Assembly: GCF_964253085.1 (NCBI RefSeq)
Contig: NZ_CAXUQH020000001.1
Location: forward strand, 7,998,001 to 8,062,000
Reading direction: 5' to 3'
DNA length: 64,000 nt
Origin: Paenibacillus_E sp964253085
GTDB lineage: Bacteria; Bacillota; Bacilli; Paenibacillales; NBRC-103111
Shown here: piece by piece, positions 60,744-64,000 of the stretch
Position numbering within the stretch: the first letter of the stretch is position 1
Layout: each line of letters opens with the position of its first letter
Notes under the pieces: generated by a model
What the model saw: the letters and a program-made list of their open reading frames with translations, nothing else
Databases searched by the model: none
Told to the model about the DNA's origin: nothing
Made by a program: the position numbers and the translations under genes

Positions 60744-60800
60744 TAAACTGTACCCTATTGAGTAGACACTTTAAAAAGTCTCTCGATAGGGTACAGTTTA
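60744..60800. repeat. 57-bp palindromic element, possible IS-end remnant
   Basis: Perfect 15-bp arms TAAACTGTACCCTAT (60744-60758) / ATAGGGTACAGTTTA (60786-60800); the inner bases continue the symmetry imperfectly (GAGTAGAC versus GTCTCTCG). This looks like two head-to-head terminal inverted repeats with no transposase between. It could also act as the terminator of the GT2 gene. The rest of the 181-nt gap has a short minus-strand peptide frame (VPEQRKQQQVGQY) with no start. Confidence 0.55.
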
Positions 60801-60901
60801 GTCATGGAGTGGTTTCTTTACTAGAGCTTACTATTGGATGAATTTATAACCTAAAGGATATTGACCAACCTGCTGTTGCTTACGCTGTTCCGGTACCGTA
60901 A

Positions 60902-61252
60902 TCAGTCTTTCGTGGATGAGCGATCTACGCCGTATAACGACGCCATATGCGCAATATGAGCGGCTCCCCAATCGTTCAATGGCTGTAACACCGCACTTAA
61001 ACCTTTGCCGTAATCCGAAATCGAATATTCTACTTTCGGAGGGATTTGGTTGTACACCTCGCGATGTACGATATCGTTATACGCAAGTTCTTTTAATTGT
61101 TGGGTAAGCATCTTCTTATTTATATCCGGTATCGCTTTTTGAAGCTCGCTGAATCTCATTGTGCCGTTTGAAATCAGCTGAAGCAGAATGACAGGCTTCC
61201 ATTTTCCTACTAAAATACTCAGCGCCGATTCAAATTTACAATACTCTTTCAT
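60902..61252 (-). CDS. HxlR-family winged-helix regulator, DoxX-linked
   Basis: 116 residues from the ATG at 61252, 5 nt behind GGGAGG. Core: CKFESALSILVGKWKPVILLQLISNGTMRFSELQKAIPDINKKMLTQQLKELAYNDIVHREVYNQIPPKVEYSISDYG. The Cys before the first helix matches the redox Cys of HypR/YodB relatives. Divergent from a DoxX-family gene, which it probably controls. Related to the regulator at 5626-6045, but without its acidic C-terminal tail. Confidence 0.91.
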   Translation of the reverse strand: MKEYCKFESALSILVGKWKPVILLQLISNGTMRFSELQKAIPDINKKMLTQQLKELAYNDIVHREVYNQIPPKVEYSISDYGKGLSAVLQPLNDWGAAHIAHMASLYGVDRSSTKD

Positions 61253-61291
61253 AAAAACCTCCCACACTTCTCTTTGTTAGGTAACTTTTTA

Positions 61292-61309
61292 TTTACTATG
61301 TTTAGTAAA
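61292..61309. promoter_or_regulatory. probable HxlR operator between hxlR and doxX
   Basis: Palindrome TTTACTA-tgtt-TAGTAAA in the divergent promoter region, of the size bound by HxlR dimers. Confidence 0.65.
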
Positions 61310-61389
61310 AGTGCCTACTTCCTTAATCGAATACTTGCGTTTATTATACCTGTAGAGTTGTCAAAAGTAATGAGGAGGTTACACCTTTC

Positions 61390-61743
61390 ATGGATATCGC
61401 ACTATGGACCATTCAAGGTCTCGCAGCTATAGGTTTTGTCTATTCTGGCTGGTTGAAGGCCTTTAGGTATGAACAAGCCAAAGCCTCTTGGGGATGGGTA
61501 AAAGACGTTTCAAAAGCGTTCGTTGTTTTTATCGGGATAGTTGAATTAATCGGGGCAATTGGACTTATTCTGCCTCAGGTGACCAGTATTGCACCTATTT
61601 TGACGCCAATTGCTGCAACTGGACTTGCTGCAGTCGTTCTTCTCGGTGCCCTATTCCATGTTTCACGAAAGGAATATCGAGAAATCGGCGTGAACATTGT
61701 GTTCTTCTCGTTAGCTGCACTTATTACAATCTGTCGGTTTTAA
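61390..61743 (+). CDS. DoxX-family membrane protein
   Basis: 117 residues with four membrane segments and the DoxX_2-type pattern GFVYSGWLKAFRYEQAKASWGWVKDVSKAFVVFIGIVELIGAIGLILP. TGAGGAGG precedes the ATG at 61390. It stands alone, divergent from HxlR. Members of this family are often induced by quinone or oxidative stress through HxlR-type regulators; the biochemical function is not established. Confidence 0.88.
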   Translation: MDIALWTIQGLAAIGFVYSGWLKAFRYEQAKASWGWVKDVSKAFVVFIGIVELIGAIGLILPQVTSIAPILTPIAATGLAAVVLLGALFHVSRKEYREIGVNIVFFSLAALITICRF

Positions 61744-61773
61744 GACGACGTGCATTAATAAGCTGTAAAAGAA

Positions 61774-61802
61774 AAGAGACCGTCAGCTATCGACGATCTC
61801 TT
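61774..61802. terminator. hairpin between doxX and cotH (convergent)
   Basis: Stem AAGAGA-CGTC / GACG-TCTCTT with one mismatch; only TT follows on the plus strand and CTTTTC on the minus strand. It may serve both genes. Confidence 0.55.
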
Positions 61803-61828
61803 GCGGCAATTGTAGAGCAAAACGAAAA

Positions 61829-63604
61829 TTAATTCCTACCATTCGGACGTTGACCACTTCGCATTTGTGATACCATTGTGATTTGTTCAGTTAGGCCCAG
61901 CACAACGAGCTTCGCTTTTACTTCATCCGTTATCTGTCCTCCTGCATCCTGAATGAGCTGCATGGCCTGTTGCATGACTTCACGATCAAGCCCACTCATT
62001 CCGGGAAAACCACCTTGGCCGCCTGCACCTCCCATTTCCCCGCGGTCACCTCCGCCACTCTGAGAGCCGAGCGCTTGGAGATTTACAGCTGATGCGTCAA
62101 TGAGTGTACTTGGATCCTCCTTCTGACCTTCCGTCGTCGATGGTATTGTCCCGTTAAGCTGACCTTGAATGCTCTCTGCCCGAAGTGCTCCCAGCTCTTT
62201 CAGTTCTACAATTCCTGCTTCAAATTCCTCGAAGCCGTAAAACGCCGTGGGATCGTTTTTAACATATTCGGATATCATCGAGCTTAGCTTATCAACCGTC
62301 TGCTCGAATTTACCGTCGGTAAAATAACCATTAACGATCTCTTGTAAATACTCGTGATACTTTTCAAGATATTCGGGTACTTCAAGTAATTTGGCAAGCA
62401 GCGGACGCTCTTCCATGCTCACGCCTGAAACCGGGGTGTCGATAGGGAAGTTTACGACATTCGACGCGTTGCCCGACTGAAAACCGCCAAACGCAAGATT
62501 GTAATCCCAAGGAAGGATATTGATCTGTCCTTCGTTCTCATAGAGGTAATAGTTGTGCCCCATATTGGAAACATAGCTGTCGAGATTGACGACCGCGGTA
62601 TGGCCAGCAAAATACCTTAGCACTGCGTCTACATCAACATTAGCTTCAAGTTCTTTACCTTCGCTTAGGTTCTTCAAAGCTTCAATAACGCGCTGCTGAT
62701 CGGCTTCCTCTGTTTTGGTTGCCGCATTGTCAAAGATAGCAGAATAACTGCTGATCTGATCGTCCGTATATTGCAGGGAGACACCGTTATTGGCCATGCC
62801 TCTCATCCCTCCGCCATTCTGTCGGTCAGGCATTGCTTGAACAGGATTCTGTGTTGTCGGATTTGGAGCGGTTGGAGCCGTCGAAGCGGACTTTTCGGAT
62901 ACACTCTCATTTGCCACAGGAGGTGTAACGCCTTGTCCCTCTTTTGCACCATCCGGCAGCTGCCCTCCGCCCATCTCACCGCCGCCCATATCGGATTCGG
63001 GCTTATACAGTTCGCCTTCATCGTTATAAACACGTTCAAGATAACTGCTGTCAAAATCCTCAACAGCCAGATAAAAGCCCCTTGTCTGGCCATTAAGCGA
63101 AATGTCAGCGAAAGCAAATAGCGGTGCATCTACTCCGATATAAGACATAATGTCATAAGATAGGTATTCCTTTAGGCTTGTTGCATCGGAGAAATTGTTG
63201 TTAAGCACGATTTTGTCAAGACCAAGCCATGTTTGACCCTCCACATACTCATCGAACTTAATCTTGAAGCTGTAACGGTCTGTAGTCTCATCTCGCACGA
63301 TCGAAGAGAGACTCGAGTTACCTTTAGGGCGAATACCAACATTTTGTATCGTCATACCATTAATAGTAATGTCTGCTGATATATATTCTTCTTCTGCCGC
63401 GTTGTCCAACATGGCCTGCCATTTGGTTTCATCTACTGTAATCCCAAATGTCATGATTTTATTTTTATCAAACTCATCCACATATCCAAGGGTTGTCACC
63501 TGTGAGTCTTTTGATGTATGAATCGCGCAACCGGTCAGCATGGAAGTAACCACTACAGTTAACGCTATTATTATAATTTTTGTTAGTTTAAACACAATTC
63601 TCAT
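61829..63604 (-). CDS. CotH-kinase-domain lipoprotein
   Basis: 591 residues from the ATG at 63604 (AAGAAAGG just upstream; the ORF opens as far as 63673, but without a site). Signal peptide with lipobox LTGC (Cys near residue 26), so exported and lipid-anchored. The CotH protein-kinase-like domain has RPKGNSSLSS near residue 93, GFYLAVEDFDSSYLER and the catalytic-loop-like INILPWDYNLAFGG. A Gly/Pro/Thr-rich insert (about 210-275) and a Gly-rich segment near the C-terminus interrupt the fold. Its promoter holds the shared regulon operator, linking it to the VTC operon as in other genomes where CotH, VTC and DUF4956 genes cluster. Confidence 0.9.
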   Translation of the reverse strand: MRIVFKLTKIIIIALTVVVTSMLTGCAIHTSKDSQVTTLGYVDEFDKNKIMTFGITVDETKWQAMLDNAAEEEYISADITINGMTIQNVGIRPKGNSSLSSIVRDETTDRYSFKIKFDEYVEGQTWLGLDKIVLNNNFSDATSLKEYLSYDIMSYIGVDAPLFAFADISLNGQTRGFYLAVEDFDSSYLERVYNDEGELYKPESDMGGGEMGGGQLPDGAKEGQGVTPPVANESVSEKSASTAPTAPNPTTQNPVQAMPDRQNGGGMRGMANNGVSLQYTDDQISSYSAIFDNAATKTEEADQQRVIEALKNLSEGKELEANVDVDAVLRYFAGHTAVVNLDSYVSNMGHNYYLYENEGQINILPWDYNLAFGGFQSGNASNVVNFPIDTPVSGVSMEERPLLAKLLEVPEYLEKYHEYLQEIVNGYFTDGKFEQTVDKLSSMISEYVKNDPTAFYGFEEFEAGIVELKELGALRAESIQGQLNGTIPSTTEGQKEDPSTLIDASAVNLQALGSQSGGGDRGEMGGAGGQGGFPGMSGLDREVMQQAMQLIQDAGGQITDEVKAKLVVLGLTEQITMVSQMRSGQRPNGRN

Positions 63605-63698
63605 CACCTTTCTTTCTTGGTTGGAGGGTACAGAAGCAGCTGTGTAACTATCTCGACATCCCGTATTGCCCACACAAGTATCTCGCCTCTATGTCTAT

Positions 63699-63730
63699 AG
63701 CTTAGACTCTAAACCTTTAATGGAGCTTAA
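63699..63730 (-). promoter_or_regulatory. shared direct-repeat operator and -10 of cotH
   Basis: Minus strand: TTAAGCTCCA-TTAAAGGTT (63730-63712), 7 nt, -10 TAAGCT (63704-63699). Fourth copy of the regulon element. Confidence 0.75.
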
Positions 63731-63790
63731 ATGGAATTGCTGCGCTTTTCATCCCTGCTGTTCTTGAATCCGCGGTACACCTCCATCAAC

Positions 63791-63819
63791 AACAAAACCC
63801 GCATCAACTGATGCGGGTT
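63791..63819 (-). terminator. intrinsic terminator of the stalk-domain gene
   Basis: Perfect 11-bp stem AACCCGCATCA/TGATGCGGGTT with a 2-nt spacer, followed on the minus strand by TTGTTG. Confidence 0.85.
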
Positions 63820-63847
63820 GGTACGTGCCTTTGTAACGAAAGTTGAG

Positions 63848-64000
63848 TTAATAACTAATTTTAACCGTTCGTGTTTGTTCCTCATATTCTACCTTAGCGC
63901 CAAGCACTTCAGATAGCAGTCTCACTGGGATAATCGTAGAATCGTTGTCCAAAATAGCTGGAGAATCTGTCGCAACTTCCACTCCATTTAGCGCATATGC
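63848..64000 (-). CDS. stalk-domain (copper amine oxidase N-terminal-like) protein, C-terminal part
   Basis: The last 50 residues of a gene whose start lies right of the window: NGVEVATDSPAILDNDSTIIPVRLLSEVLGAKVEYEEQTRTVKISY. This is the C-terminal half of the 'copper amine oxidase N-terminal' stalk domain, very common in exported Paenibacillus proteins. The stop is followed by a strong terminator. No enzymatic domain is visible in the part available. Confidence 0.85.
   Translation of the reverse strand, partial: AYALNGVEVATDSPAILDNDSTIIPVRLLSEVLGAKVEYEEQTRTVKISY

Noticed and set aside
61829..63604. Spore-coat protein kinase CotH proper
   Set aside because: The CotH domain is present, but the lipobox signal, low-complexity inserts and regulon partners (VTC, Cthe_2159) point to an exported surface enzyme, not a coat protein; the domain name is kept, the coat role is not.

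Overview
The window reads as a piece of a Gram-positive, endospore-former-type chromosome with mid-range GC, most likely Paenibacillus or a close relative. Evidence for this is strong AGGAGG-type ribosome binding sites, sigma-A-like promoters, YesN/LytS-type two-component genes, a YtrA-like GntR/ABC operon, an SLH-domain remnant, copper-amine-oxidase-type stalk domains, CotH and VTC proteins, and Fur boxes. No rRNA, tRNA, CRISPR array, prophage or intact insertion sequence was seen. Gene calls rest on reading the protein families by eye; no database search was possible.

Layout. 0-5 kb: the 5' part of rlmN, a Fur-controlled siderophore-type ATPase, a chemoreceptor, a HAD phosphatase and a Fur-controlled IsdG-like haem monooxygenase. 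5-16 kb: an HxlR/DUF4180 pair divergent from an MFS exporter and aldo-keto reductase, then catalase, a nucleoside-sugar-epimerase-like protein, MerR, FlxA-like, SDR and SRPBCC genes. 14.7-20.1 kb: a sugar symporter downstream of a three-gene sensory operon (membrane-anchored sugar-binding protein, LytS/YesM kinase, YesN regulator). 20.7-25.6 kb: an ABC - two-component - ABC block of the bacitracin/lantibiotic-resistance type. 25.8-27.8 kb: MarR plus a DHA2 exporter. 28.2-32.6 kb: a GAF-PAS-GGDEF-EAL protein, a thiamine-diphosphate enzyme and a carboxymuconolactone-decarboxylase-like protein, visibly AT-richer than the neighbours. 32.6-37.4 kb: a YtrA-like GntR operon with two ABC modules and a DUF4097 protein. 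37.9-43.4 kb: the VTC-DUF4956-Cthe_2159 operon and a divergent two-component system. 43.9-51.8 kb: a second two-component system leading into an iron/anion-type ABC importer with two binding proteins. 51.9-56 kb: a sensor-less chemoreceptor, tiny ORFs, a dockerin-like remnant and a TetR/epimerase pair. 56.1-58.5 kb: a ParM-like actin with a small partner and a winged-helix protein. 58.7-63.6 kb: a phosphodiester glycosidase, a GT2-GtrA fusion, HxlR/DoxX and CotH. The right edge cuts a stalk-domain gene.

Three observations stand out. (1) Four promoters (VTC operon, its divergent two-component system, the glycosidase/GT2 operon 17 kb away, and cotH 22 kb away) share one direct-repeat operator, TTAAGnTTCA-TTAAAGGTT, set 7-8 nt before the -10 box. 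They look like one cell-surface regulon run by the 41.4-43.4 kb two-component system. (2) Five intergenic regions carry the same roughly 190-bp element, made of four imperfect palindromes at fixed spacing (about 51, 62 and 52 nt) with unconserved spacers. (3) Seven tandem heptamers (49 bp) lie upstream of the ParM-like gene and could be its centromere, or an operator.
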